Below, piece after piece: positions 1 through 6,758 of a stretch of 19,326 bases of DNA. Source of the stretch: UBA11795 sp964652755 (GTDB lineage: Bacteria > Chloroflexota > Dehalococcoidia > Lucifugimonadales > UBA826); the NCBI GenBank assembly GCA_964652755.1, contig CAZZBP010000040.1:1-19326 (forward strand). The letters are read 5' to 3'. A program made the position numbers and the translations under genes. Numbering within the stretch: position 1 is the stretch's first letter; each line of letters begins with the position of its first letter. A model generated the notes under the pieces. It was not told the origin of the DNA. It did no database searches and was given only the letters and a program-made list of their open reading frames with translations.

Positions 1-673
1 GCAAAGGGTCTTCGATGAAAAAAGGATTGAACTCCTCCATGAGCTTGCACATTTGGACAACATGGGGCAGTTCGAGTTGTGTGTGTACGTCGAAACAGAT
101 TTGGATATCGGGTCCTACCGCTTCTCGGACCTCACCCATAAGCTCGACAGCCAACCGCATCGACTTATCCGGCTCGATTATTGAAATGCCTCCGGATTCA
201 AAGCTTCCCCAGGGATCAGGCTGACCCCAGCGCACGAATTTCCAACCTTCGCCCACGGCTCTTTTGCTGCCTTCGACGATCTGTTCCTTATCTGTTCCCC
301 TTATATGTGGGTAGCAAACCACTTTCTCACGTACCTGGCCGCCAAGCAGCTTGTAGGTGGGCATATTCACTGACTTGCCCTTGATGTCCCAAAGTGCGAT
401 ATCGATGGCGCTGATGGCACAGCAATACACCTTGTCAGCAGGGAAATAGCCTGACCTGAACATCTCCTGCCAGAGTCGCTCCGTGTCCCAAGGGTCAGCA
501 CCAATCACCAACTCGCCTAGGTGATCAACCGCATTTGCTATGGCCCGGCCCCAGTTGCTGATACCGACTTCTCCAAGGCCATGGATGCCAGCGTCCGTAT
601 CGACTCGCACGGTGTAGTAGACTCTACCCTCGTTGTCTTGGACCGGGAGATTCGTGATCTTCCTAACTTTCAT
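1..673 (-). CDS. Mandelate racemase/muconate lactonizing-type dehydratase, 3' end cut by window edge
   Basis: The minus strand reads openly from ATG at 673 to the window edge, giving 224 residues of an enolase-superfamily protein of the usual roughly 380-400. Residues 1-120 fit the N-terminal capping domain, and the TIM barrel begins near residue 130. FDVHT (194-198) carries the first metal ligand D195 followed by H197, and FFIEDPL (218-224) carries the second ligand E221. D-x-H spacing is typical of the galactonate/mannonate dehydratase branch, so sugar-acid dehydration is the best guess; the substrate cannot be named. The lysine motif of racemase branches is replaced by KFVRWG (145-150). 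A GGGAG ribosome site lies about 7 bases upstream. Because the stop lies outside the window the gene is easily missed by ORF finders. Family call is firm, substrate is not. Confidence 0.88.
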   Translation of the reverse strand, partial: MKVRKITNLPVQDNEGRVYYTVRVDTDAGIHGLGEVGISNWGRAIANAVDHLGELVIGADPWDTERLWQEMFRSGYFPADKVYCCAISAIDIALWDIKGKSVNMPTYKLLGGQVREKVVCYPHIRGTDKEQIVEGSKRAVGEGWKFVRWGQPDPWGSFESGGISIIEPDKSMRLAVELMGEVREAVGPDIQICFDVHTQLELPHVVQMCKLMEEFNPFFIEDPL

Positions 674-838
674 TCTTACACTCCCAATTAACCTTAATGG
701 AGGATTTTAATATCATGTGAACCGACTTTGGATCCGGACAGCATCTAGCTACAATTAAAATGTGAACGTTGTTAAAAGTTGCGAAACTTTGAAATTAGGA
801 GCCACTAGAGTGTAGCAATGGGACGGGATTTCTGCTTA

Positions 839-876
839 TTTGGAGACCGACGCTATAACAACTGAGCTACGTTCCA
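839..876 (-). pseudogene. 5' half of a tRNA-Trp(CCA), truncated in the anticodon loop
   Basis: On the minus strand the order is acceptor-like TGGAACG, TA, D-stem GCTC, a D-loop, TAGC, G, TCGGT, then anticodon loop CTCCAAA (anticodon CCA, Trp). The similarity stops right after the loop: the next bases are TAAGC where ACCGA would be needed, and there is no T-arm or 3' acceptor strand in the following 60 bases. The second D-stem strand (TAGC) already has a mismatch. This is a decayed half-gene, not a working tRNA. Identity rests on comparison with the known tRNA-Trp pattern from memory. Confidence 0.6.
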
Positions 877-930
877 TCGAAGGTAAAACTAGTCATATCC
901 TGTATCAAATTAACCAGCCCATATAGCACT

Positions 931-977
931 GGACCCCCGTCCGCGGTTCGCCAGCACCGTCCGGGTGGCTGACACCC
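931..977. other. GC-rich, structure-prone segment in AT-rich intergenic DNA
   Basis: This stretch is much more GC-rich than its surroundings. It contains a hairpin GGGTG (963-967) / CACCC (973-977) with a 5-base loop, and two direct copies of CCGTCCG (937-943 and 957-963). It lies just downstream of the 44-codon minus-strand ORF, so a terminator-like or small RNA role is possible. No T-run follows on either strand and I recognise no riboswitch or ncRNA family. Function unknown. Confidence 0.25.
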
Positions 978-1019
978 CTTTATAGGCCCCAATACTAATA
1001 TTTGTTCATCACGGCTCAC

Positions 1020-1154
1020 TTAGGGCTCTAGGACAGGTTTCTCTCCGATCGGTACAGGAGGCCCCCCTAATGGTAGGCAAAATTTACGATTGTGTAAAAC
1101 AGCGGAATCAAGCTCGCCATCGTTCAAAGGCATGTCAGCTATATCGCAACCCAT
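1020..1154 (-). CDS. Small hypothetical ORF, 44 codons
   Basis: ATG at 1154 opens 44 codons ending in TAA at 1022-1020; the peptide starts MGCDIADMPLNDGELDS and ends PIGEKPVLEP. It is hydrophilic, with a proline/glycine-rich second half, no membrane segment and no motif I recognise. It begins 10 bases after the stop of the frameshifted gene at 1165-1441 on the same strand, so the two could have been cotranscribed. No clear ribosome site is seen beyond AAAGAAC. The amino-acid mix looks protein-like rather than random, but at this length that is weak evidence. It may be a small gene, the tail of a decayed gene, or chance. Confidence 0.3.
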   Translation of the reverse strand: MGCDIADMPLNDGELDSAVLHNRKFCLPLGGPPVPIGEKPVLEP

Positions 1155-1164
1155 AATATGTTCT

Positions 1165-1441
1165 TTAGAAGAAAGATTGCTCCATTACGGGTGTGACGGT
1201 AAAGTCTCCGGTTTTCTTACATTGTCCAATTGTTTTCTCAATATCTGAATAATATTCAGCTTCTACCAAAAGAAAAAAGATATGTTCTGAGGGACAAATT
1301 TTGAAGAATTTTATGTCAACATTATTTTTTTTCGGCATTAGTCCTAATTTGCTTCCATAATGACGTCATTTCATCGTTTCGATTAGGAGCGCCAAAACAA
1401 TTTTCGGCAGAATGGGTGTGTGTGATGTGGTAAGTCGACAA
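1165..1441 (-). pseudogene. Small conserved-type protein (about 92 aa) split by a frameshift in an A8 run
   Basis: AAAGGAG, 7 bases ahead of a TTG at 1441, starts a frame reading MSTYHITHTHSAENCFG and then MTSLWKQIRTNAEKK before TAA. The next frame over continues without a break: NNVDIKFFKICPSEHIFFLL, then VEAEYYSDIEKTIGQCKK and a terminal TPVMEQSFF with stop at 1167-1165. The switch lies at eight consecutive A residues on the minus strand, and removing one A restores a single reading frame of about 92 codons. The total span (277 bases) is one base more than a multiple of three, as expected. The fold looks like a small alpha/beta ferredoxin-like protein such as NIPSNAP/Dabb relatives, but I do not recognise the family with certainty. 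The cause could be a genuine mutation, slippage expression, or a homopolymer sequencing error. Confidence 0.6.
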
Positions 1442-1594
1442 ATCAATACTCCTTTTACGCTCTTATATTTCCCATATTCAAGAAATTCAAAGTTTTTGTA
1501 CAAAGGTGACAACAACAGTTCACACAGTGACAAATTGGCCACCAACTACAATTCTAAATCTGTAGATTTTTTCGGTCGAATCTGACATTTATTT

Positions 1595-1618
1595 TTTGAC
1601 AGCAACGTTGACAGCAAC
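1595..1618 (+). repeat. Tandem 12-bp repeat (TTGACAGCAAC twice)
   Basis: TTGACAGCAAC occurs at 1596-1606 and again at 1608-1618, a period of 12 bases, about 90 bp from the tRNA-Arg 3' fragment. Short direct repeats beside a tRNA-derived core site resemble arm-type binding sites of tyrosine integrases. The match is seen directly; the role is inferred. Confidence 0.4.
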
Positions 1619-1703
1619 CTGTGCGAATTAGAGCGAACGAAGACGGTTTTATCTGCACAAGTTTCGAACCTAGATAAGGCAATGCATGCCTGTATTGGTC
1701 GAT

Positions 1704-1748
1704 CTTCGGAACCGGGTGTCGGGGGTTCGAATCCCTCCAGGAGCTCCA
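1704..1748 (+). pseudogene. 3' half of a tRNA-Arg(TCG) with encoded CCA; candidate attachment-site remnant
   Basis: From the anticodon loop onward the sequence is a flawless tRNA 3' half. It has loop CTTCGGA (1704-1710, anticodon TCG), stem strand ACCGG, variable GTGTC, T-stem GGGGG, loop TTCGAAT, CCCTC, acceptor strand CAGGAGC, discriminator T and CCA (1746-1748). The 5' side is absent: bases before 1704 (TCGAT) do not form a proper anticodon stem and no D-arm precedes them. An intact 3' half that begins at the anticodon loop is the classic product of site-specific integration into a tRNA gene. The two small minus-strand reading frames across this element are translation artefacts of the T-arm. 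Confidence 0.7.
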
Positions 1749-1840
1749 CTCTATTCTAGTCACGAAATGACAGGTTTTAAACAGGTTTAATTTCCAGTTA
1801 AACTAAACTGAATTCTTGATTTTATAACAGTTTTGATAAG

Positions 1841-2041
1841 TTAATAGAGTTTCACTTCCTCAATTGTTTTTGTATCAATCTCATGCAGCCCAAAGCGCCG
1901 GCTACGCTGCTCATTAATATCCTTCCCTATTAGATTTTAGTATGGAGTCATTTTCTGGAGCCAAGCTTCAGACAAAGGCTTTAAGCATCCCAATATCGAC
2001 GTGAGTGTATTAATTTTATTAACAGTAATACTTGAAAGCGC
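1841..2041 (-). pseudogene. Possible remnant of a protein gene's 3' end, with an in-frame stop
   Basis: One minus-strand frame reads ALSSITVNKINTLTSILGCL, KPLSEAWLQKMTPY, then TAA (1939-1937), then continues in the same frame with NLIGKDINEQRSRRFGLHEI and DTKTIEEVKLY to TAA at 1843-1841. Both segments have a protein-like composition, and the internal TAA differs by one base from CAA (Gln). There is no start codon, and a TGA closes the frame just upstream at 2047. I do not recognise the family. It may be a decayed gene tail; chance is not excluded. Confidence 0.28.
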
Positions 2042-2076
2042 TGTTCACCTACATACCTGGAAAGGTATCTTTGAAT

Positions 2077-3003
2077 CTAGAATGCTTTGGTCACGAAAAC
2101 TGGTTGAGTCCATGCTTTTGTGCCGGCTGAGTTAATTACAGTAGCTCTTACATAAGTTTCTTTTCCGGTTAATTTATAATTCGCTGTGAGTCCGCTAACC
2201 TGTGCGAGTAAATTCCCATCTACACTTGTAAACATCGTTGTGTAAATAAGGTCCCGTTCTTGTTCTATCTCAATAGATATACCTTGTTGGGATATCTCCA
2301 ATCTATTGAGGTTAACACCTGTTGAAGCGTAGAAATTGCCAGTTGCAAGAGCCTCCAATATTGATTCCTTATTTAAGGCAGTAGATTGGACCATTACCCA
2401 ACCTCTTCCTGGATTAGAGTGAGATGGTGAAAAATCCTTGTAATTATGTGAATCGTCTGTTGCAACACCAAAAATCGGCTTGCCTTCACTCAACACTTTG
2501 TCCCATATCTCTTCTGAACTATGGCGGCCCGGACCGCCATATAAGTTCGCGAACGGATGCCCGTTGAAGATCTCAAGTAAGCTGGCCCCACTCACCTGAC
2601 TAATTGCATCATGGACATATGACCATTTGTAATTTGAAAGAATAAAGTACGCTATGCCCCCCGCTTCTACTATCGCTTTGATATTGGATTGAAGAGTGGA
2701 TACGACATCTCCTGAGTCAATTGGTTCTACTAAACGGTTGACTCCGATTCCGTTTATATGGACGGCAATTGATCCTCCCGCTAGATTTACGCTCACTTCC
2801 TCCCCTGGAATCATTAGAGGTCTCTTTAGTCTGCGTATACCAGATTGATAGTCCAGAATTGTGACGTGATTGTGATCACTAAGTACGAGAAAGTCGTAAT
2901 TGTGTTTTCTATACCAACTGACAACTTTCTGTGGCTCTTCATCTCCGTCAGATTCTGTTGTATGAGTATGAATATTGCCTTTATACCATTGTAAGTCGAT
3001 CAT
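2077..3003 (-). CDS. PHP-domain metallohydrolase-like protein (CehA/McbA type)
   Basis: 308 residues. The N-terminal motif NIHTHTTESDGDE (10-22) supplies H12, H14 and D19, followed by LSDHNH (41-46), EE (68-69) and ATDDSHNY (181-188), the usual order of metal ligands in PHP phosphoesterase-like barrels. The position that is normally His in the hydrophobic-HPN strand reads ILSNYKW (121-127), so one ligand appears to be Ser. The last 75 residues look like a beta-rich C-terminal extension, as in the CehA family. There is no signal peptide. ATG at 3003 is preceded by GGAG about 10 bases away. It lies downstream of the NIPSNAP gene on the same strand with a 200-bp gap. Hydrolysis of a phosphoester or similar small molecule is the family expectation; the substrate is unknown. 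Confidence 0.8.
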   Translation of the reverse strand: MIDLQWYKGNIHTHTTESDGDEEPQKVVSWYRKHNYDFLVLSDHNHVTILDYQSGIRRLKRPLMIPGEEVSVNLAGGSIAVHINGIGVNRLVEPIDSGDVVSTLQSNIKAIVEAGGIAYFILSNYKWSYVHDAISQVSGASLLEIFNGHPFANLYGGPGRHSSEEIWDKVLSEGKPIFGVATDDSHNYKDFSPSHSNPGRGWVMVQSTALNKESILEALATGNFYASTGVNLNRLEISQQGISIEIEQERDLIYTTMFTSVDGNLLAQVSGLTANYKLTGKETYVRATVINSAGTKAWTQPVFVTKAF

Positions 3004-3204
3004 GTTAATTCAACTCCATAGGAGACTTCGAAGCCAGGCTGTCACCGCTTGAACGTCCAAAGGATGTGTTTCAACAACACTAGGAATCAATTGTATTTTC
3101 ATAGGGCTTAATTGATTTTTAGTGTCGTCATATATATAGCAAAGTACCTACCCTAGATCTGCTTCAACGTTTGTTGCAGACGAAAGTTCAATTTGCCCAT
3201 ATTT

Positions 3205-3504
3205 TTATGAAGGGGTAGTTGGTTCTATGACTCGAACTTCCGTTTTGGCAATATGGACCTGAGGTTGATCGCCCAGGGCAATACGTTCGGGTGATGAATA
3301 GTACTCGGCCTCCTTATTCTGAATCTCTCCTATGCTGTCGAAGCTTCGTACCCATATGAACTCTGTGCGGTCTATATTGACCCAGGAGGCCTCAACGGAT
3401 ATGCCGTATTTCTCATGGTTGGGCTTTAGATGTTCATGAAACAACTTGAGCCATGAATCCATCATCCCTCGGTTGATAGTGTATATACGTAATTGTGAGA
3501 CCAC
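3205..3504 (-). CDS. NIPSNAP family small protein
   Basis: 99 residues with the NIPSNAP-type pattern. It starts MVSQLRIYTINRGMMDSWLK, then has a helix with LKPNHEKYGI (26-35), a strand with the tryptophan pair ASWVNIDRTEFIWVRSF (39-55), and a helix ending in YYSSPER. This is the dimeric alpha/beta-barrel ferredoxin-like fold; members are often annotated as hypothetical proteins beside catabolic genes and have no settled enzymatic role. The start is GTG at 3504, supported by AAGGAG 8 bases upstream. The 419-bp region that follows toward the amidohydrolase must hold divergent promoters. Family call good, function unknown. Confidence 0.82.
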   Translation of the reverse strand: MVSQLRIYTINRGMMDSWLKLFHEHLKPNHEKYGISVEASWVNIDRTEFIWVRSFDSIGEIQNKEAEYYSSPERIALGDQPQVHIAKTEVRVIEPTTPS

Positions 3505-3922
3505 GGTTTCTTCTCCTTATGTTCATTATGGGTGAATTATACTTTCCTTCTTACTTTTTGATGAGAGTTGGTACCCACTATCATTAGAGTGTCTTGCTGT
3601 AGCAATTTTGTTTCACGGATTAGTTTGGCTAGTTGATAGGAACTGTTTCTCGAATAGGGAAGTGAACCGAAGAGCGTTGCTTATGCCGTGTTTTTGATTG
3701 CCTCAGATAAATCACAATTTTTGCCGCCTTTTCATTATTGGGGGACGGTGGTGCTACAGCGCACTAAATAATTCAGGAGTGACACTAGAGCATAGTTGTC
3801 ATAGAGTGGCTTATGCTCGTCATAAGTGCGATTGGGGTTTAATACTGACCAGAGTTCGATAACTTGTAAGACTTGACTAAGTGCAATCACTAGACGATGA
3901 AAAGGCTTAGGAGGCGTATATT
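3505..3922. other. Divergent intergenic region between NIPSNAP gene and amidohydrolase
   Basis: There is no coding frame of note. A hairpin with 6-bp arms, CTTATG (3810-3815) and CATAAG (3821-3826) around a 5-base loop, lies about 100 bp before the amidohydrolase start and could be an operator or leader structure. No clear sigma-70 promoter was identified. The amidohydrolase has a strong AGGAGG ribosome site at 3910-3915. Confidence 0.35.
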
Positions 3923-4762
3923 ATGATAATTGATTCACAAGTCCATTCTTATCAGAGGGATAGTTCGACCCGACCATGGTTAGGGTTCTTGCGGGGACCA
4001 GAAGAGGTCACTGGTGATGACATGGTCGAAGCAATGGATAAAGTAGGTGTAGACGGAGCTCTACTAGTCTCACCATTTAGCTTGTATGGCTATGATGCCA
4101 GTTATGCCCTTCAGGTATTCGCAACACATCCAAGTCGTTTCAGATTGATAAAACCTTTTGATCCGCAAGATGAATCAATCGAAGACAAAATAGCCTCGTG
4201 GGCGGAGAAACCTGGCGTGGTAGGTGCGCGGCTTATGCTTCGGCCCCCGTCATTCGAGGCTGATGATCCGGGCCTCAACAGAATGATTGCTGCTGGCGCT
4301 CAAGCCGGCATTCCGATAAACGTAATGTGTTCAGGTAATTTGAAAGTTTTTCATGATCTCGCTATCCGCAATCCGAACACACAGTTAGTAGTGGATCATT
4401 TAGGTTTAAACCAACCTCACGTTCCGCCCGTACCCTCAGACCCGTTTTCTGACTTAGCTGATGTAATTTCGCTAGCAGACTGCGACAATGTTGCTATAAA
4501 GATCTCCGGAGCATGTACTCTATCTCATCAGCCATTTCCGTATACTGACATATGGCAGCCTCTAACTGAGATATTTCAGGCGTTCGGACTTGAAAGATGC
4601 CTTTGGGGAACTGATTGGACTAGGGCGGTAGATTTATTGACTTATGAACAAGGTGTTGAGGCTTTTCGAGTTTCAGATTCTCTTTCTGCTGCCGAACGTT
4701 CCGAACTCATGGGCGGTAGTCTTATGAAGATCTATGATTGGTCTTACGACATAAATCAATAA
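3923..4762 (+). CDS. Amidohydrolase-2 family TIM-barrel hydrolase/decarboxylase-like protein
   Basis: 279 residues matching the amidohydrolase-2 family (lactonases, decarboxylases). Landmarks are MIIDSQVHSY at the N-terminus, LVVDHLGLNQ (155-164), VAIKISG (190-196) and LWGTDWTR (227-234), whose D231 is the conserved late aspartate. The N-terminal metal motif H-x-H is degraded to QVH (Q6, H8), and the strand that usually ends in a metal-binding His reads INVMCSGN (132-139). A metal-independent enzyme of the LigI/sulfomuconolactonase kind is therefore plausible, though this is inference. ATG is well placed 7 bases after AGGAGG. It stands alone on its strand, with more than 400 bp on either side. 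The substrate cannot be read from sequence. Confidence 0.85.
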   Translation: MIIDSQVHSYQRDSSTRPWLGFLRGPEEVTGDDMVEAMDKVGVDGALLVSPFSLYGYDASYALQVFATHPSRFRLIKPFDPQDESIEDKIASWAEKPGVVGARLMLRPPSFEADDPGLNRMIAAGAQAGIPINVMCSGNLKVFHDLAIRNPNTQLVVDHLGLNQPHVPPVPSDPFSDLADVISLADCDNVAIKISGACTLSHQPFPYTDIWQPLTEIFQAFGLERCLWGTDWTRAVDLLTYEQGVEAFRVSDSLSAAERSELMGGSLMKIYDWSYDINQ

Positions 4763-5199
4763 ATATTATATTTTGACTGAGACAGTAATAAAATTTACCA
4801 GTGTGACATTCTGACTATCTGCTAACCCGAAGAGTCTTTGTTCCGCTTAAATTTACGAAACCCAGCTACAAAATGTCTTACTCATACTTCCAACTTAACA
4901 TTCCACAAATATCGTTTGGAGAAACCATGGAAATTACTGTTTTTGAATGTGCTCACCAGATCGTCATTTGCAGAACCGGAAAGTTTTAAAGATAGGGAAG
5001 GTTCAGATCAGAAATTTGTATAGACTGGAACAACAGCATTTGAGAAAGGAGCAGATCGTGGCAATTATGAATAGGCGAAGCAAATGTCTGGTGCACCAAG
5101 CTATTCTCGCTCGATTAGAGACAGCAACGTAGGGCTAGCTAAAGTAATGGAGAATGGTGTCGCTCAATAATTATTCACCAAAAGTCTTTGGAGGAAATA
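4763..5199. other. Intergenic region before the aminotransferase
   Basis: Several short open frames occur, but none has protein-like composition together with a ribosome site. The best is a 20-codon ATG frame at 4927 behind GGAG, peptide MEITVFECAHQIVICRTGKF, which I do not recognise. No terminator hairpin or tRNA was seen. It could hold decayed sequence or a long leader. Confidence 0.3.
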
Positions 5200-6534
5200 G
5201 TGTATATCGACGAGCGAGTTAGAAATTCTATGGAACTATACAAAAGGGCAGGGGAACTTATCCCGGGAAAAACTCAGTTAGTCAGCCGTCGTGCAAGCCA
5301 ATTTGCGGAAGGTGTGAGCCCTGTTTATGCAAAGCATGCCATTGGATCCAGATTCTTCGATGTTGATGATAACGAATATATCGATTGGAATAACTGTGTC
5401 AGCGCCATAATTCTTGGGCATGCAGATCCTGAGGTTAGCCAAGCAGTTAAAACTCAGATCGACAAAGGCAGTTTGTTCACCGTCAATAGCCCTCTTGAGA
5501 TTGAACTGGCTGAGTTATTAGTTGAGCAGATTCCAAGTGCAGAAATGGTTCGCTACTGTAAAGGTGGTGGTGAAGCCTGCGCAATATCGATTAAGATCGC
5601 TCGAGGTACGACTGGACGCGACAAGATACTTTTCTGTGGCTACCACGGTTGGCATGATTGGTATCAGTCGGTGAATTATTTGGCTGACCCCCGTACGGGT
5701 GAATTCCCGATCATAGGAATTGAACCTATTGGCGTCCCGAAAGCACTTGCAGGTACCGCCCTACCTTTTGAATACGGCGACATAGCTAACTTGGAGGAAT
5801 TATTTAACCAAAACAAGGGAGAAATTGCGGCCGTAATGATGGAACCGTTGCGGTCGGAAATACCTCCTGAAGGATATTTAGAGCAAGTAAAGAAGATTGC
5901 GCATGCAAATGGGGCTCTACTGATCTTTGATGAAGTATCAAGTGGCTGGCGCACTCGAATTGGCGGGATTCAAGAATACGTAGGCGTTACCCCCGATATG
6001 TCAGTCTTTGCCAAGGCCATAAGTAACGGATTTCCTATGGGCGTTGTCGTAGGTTCGAAAGAATCGATGGAACTGGCCGACCGTATGTTTATTTCAAGCT
6101 CCTACTGGAGTGATAACGCGGGTCTCGCGGCCTCCCTCACCACAATACGACAGCTATTGGTAAGAGACTCAGTTACCCAATTTGAAGAAATTGGGGCAAA
6201 GATGAGGTCGGCCATAAAAGAAGCTGTAGATTCGGCGGGGCTTCCTGCCGAAGTGCGTGGTTGGCATTTCAGATGTACTGTCGATTTTTCCCTTCCCGAC
6301 GAATCGTTGAGGCAAGGAGTAAATACTTTGTTCATACAAGAAATGGCTCGTCAAGGGATACATACATTAAACAGTTTCATGCCGACTCTTTCACACACCG
6401 ATAAAGATATCCAGCAAACGGCAGAAGCAGCAGGAAAGGCATTCACCGTTATTATGCGTGCCATGGAAGAAGGAATCGACAAGTTTCTAGATGCTGATCC
6501 TCGGCGAGAACCGTTCCGAAGATTTGTTACTTAG
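5200..6534 (+). CDS. Class III PLP-dependent aminotransferase, glutamate-1-semialdehyde aminomutase-like
   Basis: 444 residues when begun at GTG 5200, which sits 5 bases after GGAGG (5190-5194). A TTG at 5188 in the same frame would place that GGAGG inside the gene and is less likely. The fold order is FFDVDDNEYIDW, the phosphate-binding region RYCKGGGEACAISIKIAR, CGYHGWHDWY for PLP stacking, LIFDEVSSGWR with the cofactor aspartate D244, and SVFAKAISNGFPMG with the Schiff-base lysine K272. These place it in the HemL-related class III group. The stretch SSSYWSDNAGLAAS differs from the SGNP pattern of true HemL, and no other tetrapyrrole gene is near. A transaminase or aminomutase acting on some other small substrate fits better. 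Family firm, substrate open. Confidence 0.88.
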   Translation: MYIDERVRNSMELYKRAGELIPGKTQLVSRRASQFAEGVSPVYAKHAIGSRFFDVDDNEYIDWNNCVSAIILGHADPEVSQAVKTQIDKGSLFTVNSPLEIELAELLVEQIPSAEMVRYCKGGGEACAISIKIARGTTGRDKILFCGYHGWHDWYQSVNYLADPRTGEFPIIGIEPIGVPKALAGTALPFEYGDIANLEELFNQNKGEIAAVMMEPLRSEIPPEGYLEQVKKIAHANGALLIFDEVSSGWRTRIGGIQEYVGVTPDMSVFAKAISNGFPMGVVVGSKESMELADRMFISSSYWSDNAGLAASLTTIRQLLVRDSVTQFEEIGAKMRSAIKEAVDSAGLPAEVRGWHFRCTVDFSLPDESLRQGVNTLFIQEMARQGIHTLNSFMPTLSHTDKDIQQTAEAAGKAFTVIMRAMEEGIDKFLDADPRREPFRRFVT

Positions 6535-6758
6535 TGGGATGCTGAAATTCTGAGAACTCCGTCCCTTTACTACGGCATTGTTTAACAAATGTGCGATTGG
6601 CGGTGTTGATTTTTGCCTAGCGTTCATTCACATTGGGTTGGTAGATAAAACGATGTTCTACCTGAACACGTTGTGGAGGATACTTTTCAGATCTGACAGA
6701 CTATTTGGCCCGATGCTTCTAACTTATTTTCATCAGGGGATAATAAGAAAGATTCCAT

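Noticed and set aside
1546..1763. Two overlapping minus-strand ORFs (67 and 69 codons) over the tRNA-Arg fragment
   Set aside because: Their LEGFEPPTPGS and WRDSNPRHPVP starts are the well-known spurious translation of a tRNA T-arm.
4838..5132. Two 61-codon plus-strand ORFs before the aminotransferase
   Set aside because: Composition is not protein-like, they overlap in different frames, and no ribosome site supports either.
5200..6534. True glutamate-1-semialdehyde aminomutase (hemL)
   Set aside because: The SSSYWSDNAGLAAS region departs from the HemL pattern and there is no tetrapyrrole context.
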